A program made the translations under genes and the position numbers. Of a stretch of DNA of 17,883 bases, positions 1-7,175 are shown piece by piece (position 1 is the stretch's first letter; every line of letters begins with the position of its first letter). This stretch comes from an uncultured Burkholderiaceae bacterium (GTDB lineage Bacteria > Pseudomonadota > Gammaproteobacteria > Burkholderiales > Burkholderiaceae_C), in assembly GCA_938022295.1 (NCBI GenBank), contig CALIDR010000206.1:1-17883 (forward strand), read 5' to 3'. The notes below the pieces were generated by a model that saw only the letters and a list, made by a program, of their open reading frames with translations, was not told the DNA's origin and searched no databases.

Positions 1-1
1 G

Positions 2-1174
2 CTCGAAGGCTGGCGCATGCACGTGACCTGCGCCGACGGCGGCGCGGCGGCGCTGCAGGCGATGGCCGACGCCGTGGCCGCGCACAGGCCGTACGACCTC
101 GCGGTGCTCGACATGCACATGCCGCAGATGGACGGCCTGCAGCTCGCGCAGGCGATCCAGCGCGAACCGGTGCTGGCCCGCACCCGGCTGATGATGCTGA
201 CCTCGACCTACGCCGCCCCCGACGAGGCGACGCGCCGCGCCGCCGGGATCGTGCGCCACGTCAGCAAGCCGATGCGCCGCGCCGACCTGCTGCGCGTCGT
301 GCAGGGCGTGCTCGCCGGCACCGCCGACACCGAACCGCAGGCCCACGCGAGCGCCCCGCGCACGCCGGCCGCGGGCGGCGCGACGCTGCAGGGCACCGTG
401 CTGCTCGTCGAGGACAACCCGATCAACCAGGGGGTCGCGCGGGCGATGCTGCAGCGCCTGGGGCTGCGCATGGTGCTGGCCCAGAACGGGCGCGAGGCGG
501 TCGACCTCGTGCGTGGGCAGGACTTCGACCTCGTGCTGATGGACTGCCAGATGCCGGTGATGGACGGCTACGAGGCCGCGGCGGCGATCCGCGCCTTGCC
601 CCCGCGCCACCCCGGCCGCCTGCCGATCGTCGCCCTGACCGCCAACGCGATGCAGGGCGACGAGCAGCGCTGCCGCCGCGCCGGCATGGACGCCTTCCTC
701 GCCAAGCCGTACTCGCTCGAGCAGCTGCGCACGACGCTGGCGGCGTGGCTGCCGGCCGGCGACGCCGCACCGGCGCCGGCGGCCGTGGCGGCGCCCGCGG
801 CAGAGGAACAGGCGTGCGAGGCCGCGATCGACGTCGCTACGCTCGAGGCGCTGCGCGAGCTCGACCCCGAAGGCGGCGACGCGCTGGTCGACGAACTGCT
901 GCGCGGCTTCCTCGCGATGGCGCGCGACGCCGCCGACGCCTTCGATGCGGCGGCCGAGCGTGGCGACACCGCCGCCGTCGCGCGCAGCGCCCACGCGCTG
1001 AAGTCGGCCAGCGCCAACGTCGGCGCGCATCGGCTGGCACGGCTGTACCGGGCAATCGAACACGCCGCGCGCGGCGACGACCTCGCCGTCGCGCGGGCGC
1101 AGCTGCCGGCGATGCGCGCCGAGCTCGACCGCGTGCTCGCGCAGGCCGACGCACTGCTGGGGCAGCCGGCGTGA
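2..1174 (+). CDS. Hybrid sensor kinase, C-terminal part (receiver-receiver-HPt), cut by the window start
   Basis: This is the C-terminal 390 residues of a phosphorelay protein; the frame is open back to base 2, so the true start lies outside the window. The first receiver (visible residues about 1-105) has its phospho-acceptor Asp in VLDMHMPQMDG (Asp codon at 110) and a conserved Lys in SKP. The second receiver (about 132-250) starts LLVEDNPINQ, with the acceptor Asp in LMDCQMPVMDG (codon at 542) and Lys in AKPYS. An HPt domain (about 280-375) follows an Ala/Pro linker and has its phospho-His in AHALKSAS (codon at 992). This order is typical of BarA/EvgS-like hybrid kinases, so a sensor and kinase core are expected upstream but are not seen. 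All phosphorylation residues in the visible part are intact. The stop overlaps the next gene's GTG start (GTGA), which suggests coupled translation and a shared pathway. A stand-alone receiver-HPt protein is the alternative. Confidence 0.88.
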   Translation, partial: LEGWRMHVTCADGGAAALQAMADAVAAHRPYDLAVLDMHMPQMDGLQLAQAIQREPVLARTRLMMLTSTYAAPDEATRRAAGIVRHVSKPMRRADLLRVVQGVLAGTADTEPQAHASAPRTPAAGGATLQGTVLLVEDNPINQGVARAMLQRLGLRMVLAQNGREAVDLVRGQDFDLVLMDCQMPVMDGYEAAAAIRALPPRHPGRLPIVALTANAMQGDEQRCRRAGMDAFLAKPYSLEQLRTTLAAWLPAGDAAPAPAAVAAPAAEEQACEAAIDVATLEALRELDPEGGDALVDELLRGFLAMARDAADAFDAAAERGDTAAVARSAHALKSASANVGAHRLARLYRAIEHAARGDDLAVARAQLPAMRAELDRVLAQADALLGQPA

Positions 1175-3660
1175 ACCCGAGTCCCAAGCGCATCCTCGTC
1201 GTCGACGACGACGCCACCGTGCGGGTGCTGCTGCGCGCCGCGCTGCGCAAGGCGGGGCACGAGGTCGTGCTCGCCGAAGGCGGCGCCGCGGCGCTGCAGG
1301 CCTTCGACGCCGCGCCGTGCGACCTCGTGATGCTCGACGTCGACATGCCCGACCTCAGCGGGCTCGAGGTCTGCCGCCGCCTGCGCGAGCGCGCCGGCGA
1401 CCGGCTGCCGATCGTGATGGTCACCGGCATGAACGACGTCGACTCGGTCGAGCAGGCGTACCGCTCGGGGGCGACCGACTTCATCGCCAAGCCGATCCCC
1501 TGGCCGACGATCGCGCACCGCGTGCAGTACCTGCTGCGCGCGGCGCAGGCGCTGGCCGACCTCGGCGCGCTGCACGCGCGCACGGCGGCGATCCTCGACG
1601 CCGTGCCCGACGCGTGGCTGCGCCTGGACGTCGACGGCCGCGTCCTCGAGGTGCGCGGCGGCGCCGGCACCGCGGCTGCGCCGCTGGCCGCCGGCGCTGC
1701 CGAGCCGCGGCTGCCGGCGGCCGTGGCGGCGCACCTCGACGTGCGGCTGCGCGCCGCCTTCGCCTCCGGCACGGTGCAGGACACCGCGTTCTCGCTGCTC
1801 GACGAAGGCGGCCAGCGGCGGCACTTCGAGGCCCGCGTCGCGCGCATCGACGCCCACGAGGCGCTGTGCCTGGTGCGCGACATCACGGCGCGGCGCCAGG
1901 CCGAGGCCGAACTCGCGCGCAGCCGCGACAAGCTCGCGCACGCGCAGGCTGTCGCCCGCATGGGCAGCTGGTACTTCGACCCGGCGTCGCGGCGCACGAC
2001 GTGGTCGGCGCAGTCGGGCGAGCTGTTCGGCATCGCGCCCGGGGCGTCGATCGACGACGACGCGTTCCTCGCCCGCGTCCACGACGACGACCGCGCCGCC
2101 GTGCGCCAGGCGCGGGCGAGCGCGCTCGCCGAGCATCGGCCGTACCAGGTCGAGTACCGCCTGCGCGTCGGCGAATCGTGGCTGTGGGTGCGCGAGCAGG
2201 CCGAGATCGAGGCCGCGCGCGACGAGCGCGGCGCGGCCGGCGGTGAGGCCGGCCACGCCGGCGTCGGCACGCGGCAGGACATCACCGAGAGCAAGGAGAC
2301 CGAGAGCCGCATCGCCCGCCTGGCCTACTTCGACGGTCTGACCGGCCTGCCCAACCGGGCGGCGTTCCTCGACCGGCTGGCGCGCGAGGTGCGCCGCGCC
2401 CGCCTCGGCGCGCAACGGCTGGCGCTGCTGTTCATCGACCTCGACGACTTCAAGACGATCAACGACACCCTCGGCCACCCTTGCGGCGACCTCGTGCTGC
2501 AGGCCGCCGCCGACCGCCTGCGCAGCGAGCTGCGGCCGTCGGACATCGTCGCCCGAGACGACGGCGTGCGCTCCGAGCTGGCGCGCCTGGGCGGCGACGA
2601 GTTCACCGCGCTGCTGGTCGACCTCGCCGAGCCGGGCGACGCGCTGCACGTGGCGCGCCGCATCGGCGAGGCGATGCGCCGCCCGTTCACCGTCGAGGGC
2701 CGCGAGCTGACGCTGTCGGCCAGCATCGGCATCGCCGTCTACCCCGACGACGGCGCCGACGCCGCGGTGCTGCTCAAGCACGCCGACACCGCGATGTACC
2801 ACGCCAAGGAGCAGGGCCGCGACAACGTGCAGTTCTACAGCGCCGCGCTGACCGAGCGCGCGGTGCGCCGGCTCGACCTCGAGCGCGACCTGCGCGCCGC
2901 CCTCGAGCGCGGCGAGTTCAGCCTCGTGTTCCAGCCGCAGCTGGACGTGCGCACCGGCCGCGTGCACTCGGCCGAGGCGCTGCTGCGCTGGCGCCACCCG
3001 CAGCGCGGCGACGTGCCGCCGCTGGACTTCATCGACGTGGCCGAGCACAACGGCCTGATCGTGCCGTTCGGCCGCTGGGTGCTGCGGGCGGCATGCGAGG
3101 CCGCCGTGCAGTGGCAGCGCCGCGGCCAGCCGCTGCGCGTGGCGGTGAACCTGTCGACGGTGCAGCTGCGCGACCCCGGGCTGCTGACGACGGTGCGCGA
3201 CGCCCTCGCCCGCAGCGGGCTCGACCCGCGCTGGCTCGAGCTCGAGGTGACCGAGAGCGCGCTGATGCACGACGGCGACGCAGCCCGCGCGCTGCTGGCC
3301 GAGCTGCGCGGCACCGGCGTGCGGGTGTCGCTCGACGACTTCGGCACCGGCTACTCGTCGATGGCCTACCTGACGCGGCTGCCGCTGAACACGCTCAAGG
3401 TCGACCGCAGCTTCGTCCACGGGCTGCCGAGCGACCGCGACAGCGAGGTCATCGTGCGCGCCGTCGTCTCGATGGCCAAGAGCCTCGGCCTGGAAGTGCT
3501 GGCCGAAGGTGTCGAGACGCCGGCGCAGGCGCAGCTGCTGACGCAGCTCGGCTGCGACACGCTGCAAGGCTTCCACATCGGCCGGCCGGTGCCCGCCGAC
3601 GCGCTACTGCGCGACCTCGCCCCGGCACCGCCCGCGCCGCACCCCGTCACGCTGCCGTGA
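1171..3660 (+). CDS. Response regulator with REC-PAS-PAS-GGDEF-EAL domains (c-di-GMP turnover)
   Basis: This 829-residue cytoplasmic regulator probably makes and/or degrades cyclic-di-GMP when phosphorylated. The receiver (1-120) has acidic pair D12/D13, acceptor D56, T85 and K107. Two PAS-like regions follow (about 130-250 and 265-375; the second has the GSW-YFDP and WVREQAE features of a PAS_3 fold, then DITESKE). The GGDEF domain (about 383-550) has the active-site motif GGDEF at 474-478. The EAL domain (about 565-815) keeps EAL at 602-604, NLS, EVTES at 692-696, DDFGTGYSS at 722-730, K743 and EGVET at 779-783, so both output domains look catalytically complete. About ten extra residues separate the RPSD segment, where the inhibitory I-site normally lies, from GGDEF. 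The start is GTG, overlapping the upstream kinase stop as GTGA; it places the receiver correctly at the N-terminus. The partner kinase is most likely the preceding gene (inference). Which activity dominates cannot be read from sequence. Confidence 0.93.
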   Translation: MNPSPKRILVVDDDATVRVLLRAALRKAGHEVVLAEGGAAALQAFDAAPCDLVMLDVDMPDLSGLEVCRRLRERAGDRLPIVMVTGMNDVDSVEQAYRSGATDFIAKPIPWPTIAHRVQYLLRAAQALADLGALHARTAAILDAVPDAWLRLDVDGRVLEVRGGAGTAAAPLAAGAAEPRLPAAVAAHLDVRLRAAFASGTVQDTAFSLLDEGGQRRHFEARVARIDAHEALCLVRDITARRQAEAELARSRDKLAHAQAVARMGSWYFDPASRRTTWSAQSGELFGIAPGASIDDDAFLARVHDDDRAAVRQARASALAEHRPYQVEYRLRVGESWLWVREQAEIEAARDERGAAGGEAGHAGVGTRQDITESKETESRIARLAYFDGLTGLPNRAAFLDRLAREVRRARLGAQRLALLFIDLDDFKTINDTLGHPCGDLVLQAAADRLRSELRPSDIVARDDGVRSELARLGGDEFTALLVDLAEPGDALHVARRIGEAMRRPFTVEGRELTLSASIGIAVYPDDGADAAVLLKHADTAMYHAKEQGRDNVQFYSAALTERAVRRLDLERDLRAALERGEFSLVFQPQLDVRTGRVHSAEALLRWRHPQRGDVPPLDFIDVAEHNGLIVPFGRWVLRAACEAAVQWQRRGQPLRVAVNLSTVQLRDPGLLTTVRDALARSGLDPRWLELEVTESALMHDGDAARALLAELRGTGVRVSLDDFGTGYSSMAYLTRLPLNTLKVDRSFVHGLPSDRDSEVIVRAVVSMAKSLGLEVLAEGVETPAQAQLLTQLGCDTLQGFHIGRPVPADALLRDLAPAPPAPHPVTLP

Positions 3661-3678
3661 AGCTTCGATGAGGCTGCC

Positions 3679-4698
3679 ATGAGATACCCCGAATCGCGAC
3701 AACGCAGCGCCGAGCTGCTGCGCCTGGTCGTCGCCCGCATGGGCGAGCACGACGCGGCGCTGAACCCGCTGACCTACGCCGTCTGGTACGAGCACCTGGC
3801 GGGCATCAACGCGCGGCTGTCGCGGGCGATGGACGCCCTGCTCGTCAATGGCAAGCGGTTCGACGACGCGGCAATCGAGGCCCTGCACGCGCAGTACGTC
3901 GCCGCCGCCGACGAGGCGACTGCCGAGCGCGTGAGCCGCGACTTCGTGCGCGTGATGCACGAGCTGGCCGACACCGCGGCGCGCACCGGCAGCTCGGCCG
4001 CCGAACTCGGCAGCAAGCTCGGCGCGCTGGACCAGGTGCTGCAGAAGGGCGACGAGGCGTCGCTCGGCGCACCGGTGGGCGAAGCGCTGGCCAGCACCGG
4101 CAAGCTGCGCTCGGCGGTCGACGCGCTGCAGACCCAGGTCGCGGCGAGCGAACGCGAGATCGACCGCCTGCGCGCCGAGCTCGAGCGCACGCGCGAGGAG
4201 GCGGCCGTGTGCCCGCTGACCCGCGTGCTCAACCGCAAGGGCTTCGACCAGCAGCTTCAGGCGCTGCTGGCCAAGGCGGCCGAGTCGCCGAAGCCGGGCT
4301 GCCTGATCATGGTCGACGTCGACCACTTCAAGCAGGTCAACGACACCCACGGCCACGTGCTCGGCGACCGCGTGCTCACCGGGCTCGGCGAGCTGCTGCG
4401 CAGCGCGGCGACCGACGCCGGCGCCGTCGCGGCGCGCTACGGCGGCGAGGAGTTCGCGCTGCTGGTGCCCAACTGCGGGCTCGGCGCCGCGGTCAAGCTC
4501 GCCGAGTCGGTGCGCGAGCAGGCCAAGCAGCTGCGCGTGCGCCAGCGCAGCTCGGACCGCCAGATCCTCACGATCACGGTGTCGGCAGGCGTGGCCGAGG
4601 TATGCGCGAGCGACGACGAAGCGTCGCTCGTCGCCCGCGCCGACGCCGCGCTGTACCAGTCCAAGCGCAACGGCCGCGACCGCGTGACGACGGCCTGA
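3679..4698 (+). CDS. Diguanylate cyclase with N-terminal helical domain (GGEEF)
   Basis: This 339-residue protein should condense two GTP into cyclic-di-GMP. The first 170 or so residues look helical, with charged heptad-like stretches near 135-170 that could form a coiled coil for dimerisation. They begin with a segment resembling the N-terminal domain of Burkholderiales GGDEF proteins (RYPESRQRSAELLRL, then NPLTYAVWYEHL). The catalytic domain (about 175-337) has MVDVDHFKQVNDTHGH and the active-site GGEEF at 255-259. The four positions that form the inhibitory RxxD I-site in many cyclases read DAGA here, so product inhibition by that site is probably absent. There is no transmembrane segment or signal peptide. 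A GAGG ribosome binding site at 3670-3673, five bases before the ATG, supports the start. It lies 18 bases after the REC-PAS-GGDEF-EAL gene and is probably co-transcribed with it. Confidence 0.92.
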   Translation: MRYPESRQRSAELLRLVVARMGEHDAALNPLTYAVWYEHLAGINARLSRAMDALLVNGKRFDDAAIEALHAQYVAAADEATAERVSRDFVRVMHELADTAARTGSSAAELGSKLGALDQVLQKGDEASLGAPVGEALASTGKLRSAVDALQTQVAASEREIDRLRAELERTREEAAVCPLTRVLNRKGFDQQLQALLAKAAESPKPGCLIMVDVDHFKQVNDTHGHVLGDRVLTGLGELLRSAATDAGAVAARYGGEEFALLVPNCGLGAAVKLAESVREQAKQLRVRQRSSDRQILTITVSAGVAEVCASDDEASLVARADAALYQSKRNGRDRVTTA

Positions 4699-4728
4699 CC
4701 GCGCCGGGGACCCGGCGGGGCCGTCCCC

Positions 4729-4734
4729 TACAAT
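4729..4734 (+). promoter_or_regulatory. Putative -10 box of the SRP RNA gene
   Basis: TACAAT lies seven bases before the first paired base of the predicted SRP RNA, the spacing expected of a sigma-70 -10 element. No convincing -35 hexamer is visible 16-18 bases upstream. The assignment rests on this one hexamer and the position of the RNA. Confidence 0.5.
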
Positions 4735-4741
4735 CGTCGTC

Positions 4742-4836
4742 GACGGGCCTCCTCGCATGGAAGCGCGGCCAACCGGGTCAGGTGGGGAACCAAGCAGCCC
4801 TAACCGTTGTGACCAGTGCCGAGGGCAAGGCTCGTC
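4742..4836 (+). ncRNA. ffs: Signal recognition particle RNA, small bacterial type (4.5S RNA)
   Basis: This is the RNA scaffold that binds Ffh and targets ribosomes making membrane proteins to FtsY. The diagnostic core is GGTCAGG followed by a GGAA tetraloop and AAGCAGCC, the conserved domain IV with its symmetric internal loop. In the usual enterobacterial form the tetraloop is closed by CC and GG; here it is GG and CC, a compensatory swap that keeps the stem. The ends pair as a nine-base helix (GACGGGCCT with AGGCTCGTC, one G-U pair), and CCTCG pairs with CGAGG just inside. This gives about 95 nt, the expected size of the small bacterial SRP RNA. Ends are set from pairing and may be off by several bases. 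It lies alone between a diguanylate cyclase gene and a convergent membrane-protein gene. Confidence 0.92.
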
Positions 4837-4853
4837 ACCCTCGCTCGGCGGCG

Positions 4854-4869
4854 GCCGGCCCGCGCCGGC
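4854..4869 (+). terminator. GC hairpin after the SRP RNA, possible terminator without a U-tract
   Basis: Two GCCGGC arms separated by CCGC form a six-base-pair hairpin 18 bases after the SRP RNA end and 10 bases before the stop of the convergent hemolysin III-like gene. There is no T-run on either strand, so function as an intrinsic terminator is uncertain. In DNA this GC-rich, such repeats can arise by chance. Confidence 0.25.
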
Positions 4870-4878
4870 TCCGGTCGC

Positions 4879-5535
4879 TCAGGCCGCCGGGGCGGCCGTC
4901 ACGCCGTACCACAGCGCGGCCAGGAAGTGCGACGCGCTGCCGGCGATGACGAACAGGTGCCACACGAAGTGCGCGTAGCGCACCCGGTGGTCGAGCAGGA
5001 AGAACACCGCCCCCACCGTGTAGGCCAGGCCGCCGGCGACGATCAGCCGCAGCCCGTCGGCGGCGATGCGCTCGAGCATCGGCTCGATCGCGACGAGCGC
5101 CATCCAGCCGAGGCCGACGTACAGCGCGGTCGACCACCCGGGGTGCGCCAGGCGGTCGCAGACCTTGGCCACGACGCCGGCCAGCGCCAGCGTCCACACG
5201 GCGGCGAACAGCCCCCACCCCCAGGGGCCCTGCAGCGGGCCGAGCACGAACGGCGTGTAGCTGCCGGCGATGAAGAGGAAGATCGCCGCGTGGTCCAGGC
5301 GCAGGAAGCGCCGCTTCCAGCGCCCCGGCGGCAACGCGTGGTAGACCGCCGAGACGAAGTACAGCAGCACCATCGTGCCGGCGTAGACCGCTGCCGAGGC
5401 CATCGCGATCGGCGAGCCGTGGCGCGCCGCGAAGTCGACCAGCACCGGCACCGCCGCCGCGGCGAGCAGGAACCCCACGCCGTGGCTGAGCGCGTTGGCC
5501 ACTTCCTCGGGCAGCGACTGCGGACGCGGGTCCAT
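4879..5535 (-). CDS. Hemolysin III (HlyIII/YqfA, PAQR) family membrane protein
   Basis: This 218-residue protein spans the inner membrane about seven times. It carries the hallmarks of the HlyIII/PAQR superfamily: SLPEEVANALSHGVG at the N-terminus, SAVYHALP, LDHAAIFLFIAGSYTPF, and the C-terminal HFVWHLFVIAGSASH. The His and Asp residues in these motifs match those that bind zinc in PAQR receptors and are proposed to give hydrolase activity. The bacterial family is named after a Bacillus cereus haemolysin, but the physiological role of most members is unknown, so haemolysis should not be assumed. The start chosen (ATG at 5535, MDPRPQ) places the conserved EE-AN-SHG block near residue 10 as in relatives; an in-frame ATG at 5571 would add 12 residues. 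Neither start has a clear ribosome binding site. It is divergent from the phasin-like gene and convergent with the SRP RNA. Confidence 0.88.
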   Translation of the reverse strand: MDPRPQSLPEEVANALSHGVGFLLAAAAVPVLVDFAARHGSPIAMASAAVYAGTMVLLYFVSAVYHALPPGRWKRRFLRLDHAAIFLFIAGSYTPFVLGPLQGPWGWGLFAAVWTLALAGVVAKVCDRLAHPGWSTALYVGLGWMALVAIEPMLERIAADGLRLIVAGGLAYTVGAVFFLLDHRVRYAHFVWHLFVIAGSASHFLAALWYGVTAAPAA

Positions 5536-5567
5536 GCGTCGATTGTCGGCAGCGCTACCCGCACCCT

Positions 5568-5590
5568 GCATCCCCAGGATGGAGGGATGC
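5568..5590. repeat. Inverted repeat between divergent genes, possible operator
   Basis: Arms GCATCCC (5568-5574) and GGGATGC (5584-5590) are perfect inverted copies with a nine-base spacer, between the divergently read hemolysin III-like and phasin-like genes. If the hemolysin gene starts at 5535, the repeat is fully intergenic and could be a dimeric repressor site or an mRNA hairpin. No regulator gene lies next to it, and seven-base arms may be chance. Confidence 0.3.
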
Positions 5591-5717
5591 GTGCGATGCG
5601 AACGCCTGCGGCCGTGGAGTGCACACCCTAGACCAGACGGGCCATTTTGGGTGTCGCGCTCTACGCCGGCGAACCGACACTGCGGCCATCCGAATCCGCA
5701 CCGCAGAAAGGACGACC

Positions 5718-6329
5718 ATGACCGCCACCACCCTCAGCCGCGTGACGCTGCAGACGCTCGAGAACTACCGCACCGCCGCGACCCAGGCGCTGACCGCGAC
5801 CCGCCTCGGCGGGCACCGTCTCGTGCGCGTCGTCAACGGCGCGCTCGCGAGCGACGTCGTCGCGCGCGCCACGCGCCTCGCCCCGCGCACGAAGCGCCGC
5901 TTCGACGCCGCCCGCGACAGCGTGAGCCAGATCGTCGCGCAGGCGATCGACCGCGTCGCGCGCGGCACCGAGCGTGCCGTCGAAGTCGGCTCGACGGTGG
6001 CCGCCGAGCAGGTCGGCAAGGTCAGCCGGCTCACCGCCGGCGTAGCCAACCCGGTCGTCGCGAGCGGCCTGGAAACGGCCGCGCGCATCACGCTGCCCTA
6101 CGCCCGCGTCGCGCTGACGCTGTCGGGCAAGGTCGCCGAAGGCGCGCAGGCGCTGGCCACCGCCGCCGGCGCCCGGCCGCCGCGCCGCGCCGCGGCCGGC
6201 CGCCCGCACGCGGCCGCCAAGCCGGTGCGCCGCGCGCGCCAGGCCCCGAAGGCCGCGGCACCGAAGGCCAAGGCACCTGCCACCCGCGCGCGCCGCGGCG
6301 CCAAGGCGAAGGCCGCGGCTGCCGCCTGA
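5718..6329 (+). CDS. Phasin-like protein with basic Lys/Ala/Arg-rich (histone H1-like) tail
   Basis: I do not recognise a precise family. The protein has 203 residues. Residues 1-150 are Ala/Val/Thr-rich and predicted helical and amphipathic, without hydrophobic membrane spans or Cys. Residues about 150-203 form a low-complexity, strongly basic tail of Ala, Pro, Lys and Arg with repeated KA and PKA units (for example APKAAAPKAKAPATRARR). This two-part layout resembles PhaF-type phasins of polyhydroxyalkanoate granules, in which a granule-binding domain is joined to a DNA-binding histone H1-like tail. A similar tail occurs on nucleoid proteins such as AlgP, so a DNA-associated role is the main alternative. 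The ATG at 5718 is preceded by AAAGGA at 5707-5712; an in-frame extension back to 5619 lacks such a site. The gene is monocistronic and ends in a strong terminator. Confidence 0.75.
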   Translation: MTATTLSRVTLQTLENYRTAATQALTATRLGGHRLVRVVNGALASDVVARATRLAPRTKRRFDAARDSVSQIVAQAIDRVARGTERAVEVGSTVAAEQVGKVSRLTAGVANPVVASGLETAARITLPYARVALTLSGKVAEGAQALATAAGARPPRRAAAGRPHAAAKPVRRARQAPKAAAPKAKAPATRARRGAKAKAAAAA

Positions 6330-6356
6330 CCCGCGCGGCATCGCGCGAGCGTGACG

Positions 6357-6384
6357 AAGGGCTCGGCGATCGCCGGGCCCTTTT
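6357..6384 (+). terminator. Intrinsic terminator of the phasin-like gene
   Basis: Bases 6357-6382 form a near-perfect palindrome (AAGGGCTCGGCG, then its complement with one G-U pair), and the right arm runs directly into TTTT. It starts 28 bases after the stop codon. It is the clearest rho-independent terminator in the window and may also limit read-through into the convergent gene that ends at 6438. Confidence 0.85.
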
Positions 6385-6437
6385 GCCTTTCCAGCCCTTC
6401 GGCCGCCGGTCTCGCAGCAGGGACCGGTGGCGCGGCG

Positions 6438-7175
6438 TCAAGGCCGCTGCAGTTCGCGCGCCAGCGCCGCAGCGGGCCGTGTCGCCTCGAGCGCGTCGGC
6501 GGCGCGCACGAGCGACTTCATCATCACGGCGTCGACGCCGCGCAGCGCACCGCGCTGGCCGACGACCTGGCGGCGGTACTCCTCGGCCGCCGCGTGCTGG
6601 CGCCGCAGGTGGGTCTCGACCAGCCAGGGGTGGAACTCGTCGAGCACCGACACGTAGAGCCCGAGCCGGCGGTGGTTGCGCCACGTCGGTGCCCGGCGCA
6701 GGCCGTCGATCGCCACCACCGCCCCGGCGCCGGCGGCGCCGAGCAGCGCCAGCACGAGTAGCACCGCCAGCCGCGCGTCGCCGGAGTCGTTGTAGGCCCA
6801 GCCGGCCAGCGCGGCGCCGGCCAGCAGCACTGCGGCGAGCACCGGCATCGCGTGCACCCAGCCGGGGCGCGGCAGCTGCGGGCGGGCCTCGAACTCGGCC
6901 GCCAGTGCCGTCAGTTCGGCGTCGTCGAGCCCGGCGAGCAGGCGCGCCAGTTCGGCGTCGTCGACGTGTGCGGTGCGCTCGGCCCATTGCACCAGCGTGG
7001 CGCGCGGGCGTGCGCCATCGGCGGCGCGCGCGACGCCGTCGACGCCCGCCCGCCGCGGCGGTGCGCCGCTGGCGACACCAGTGCCCTCGCCCGGCACCTC
7101 GACGTCCGCCGGCGGCGCCGCAAGCCCCGCCGCGCCGGTGGACATCGCCCACGCTCTCGACTTTCCGCTGGCCAT
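6438..7175 (-). CDS. Uncharacterised Ala-rich membrane protein with two transmembrane helices
   Basis: I do not recognise this 245-residue protein. From the chosen start, residues 1-60 are low-complexity and Ala/Gly/Pro-rich. Residues 60-105 hold a helical acidic stretch with two similar short units (HVDDAELARLL and GLDDAELTAL). Two hydrophobic helices follow at about 109-128 and 136-157, and residues 158-245 are charged, helical and probably cytoplasmic, with a WRNHRRLGLY segment. The layout suggests an inner-membrane hairpin protein with both ends on one side. The ATG at 7175 is preceded at six bases by GGGGAG (7182-7187); the longer in-frame reading back to 7352 has no such site, and its extra residues look non-coding. 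It is divergent from yciO and convergent with the phasin-like gene. Coding is supported by codon bias and the coherent helices, not by a family match. Confidence 0.72.
   Translation of the reverse strand: MASGKSRAWAMSTGAAGLAAPPADVEVPGEGTGVASGAPPRRAGVDGVARAADGARPRATLVQWAERTAHVDDAELARLLAGLDDAELTALAAEFEARPQLPRPGWVHAMPVLAAVLLAGAALAGWAYNDSGDARLAVLLVLALLGAAGAGAVVAIDGLRRAPTWRNHRRLGLYVSVLDEFHPWLVETHLRRQHAAAEEYRRQVVGQRGALRGVDAVMMKSLVRAADALEATRPAAALARELQRP

Noticed and set aside
568..3576. A 1002-codon open frame on the minus strand opposite the kinase and GGDEF-EAL genes
   Set aside because: The translation is low-complexity and rich in His, Arg, Ala and Gln without a domain. It mirrors the real plus-strand genes and is a by-product of GC-rich third positions.
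5619..5717. Longer start for the phasin-like protein
   Set aside because: The added 33 residues are Arg-rich without a pattern, and the ATG at 5718 has a good ribosome binding site.
6181..6326. Repetitive GC-rich stretch considered as a DNA repeat array
   Set aside because: It is explained by the Ala/Lys/Arg/Pro-rich codons of the basic tail. Units are irregular and in frame, and there is no repeat-spacer pattern as in CRISPR.
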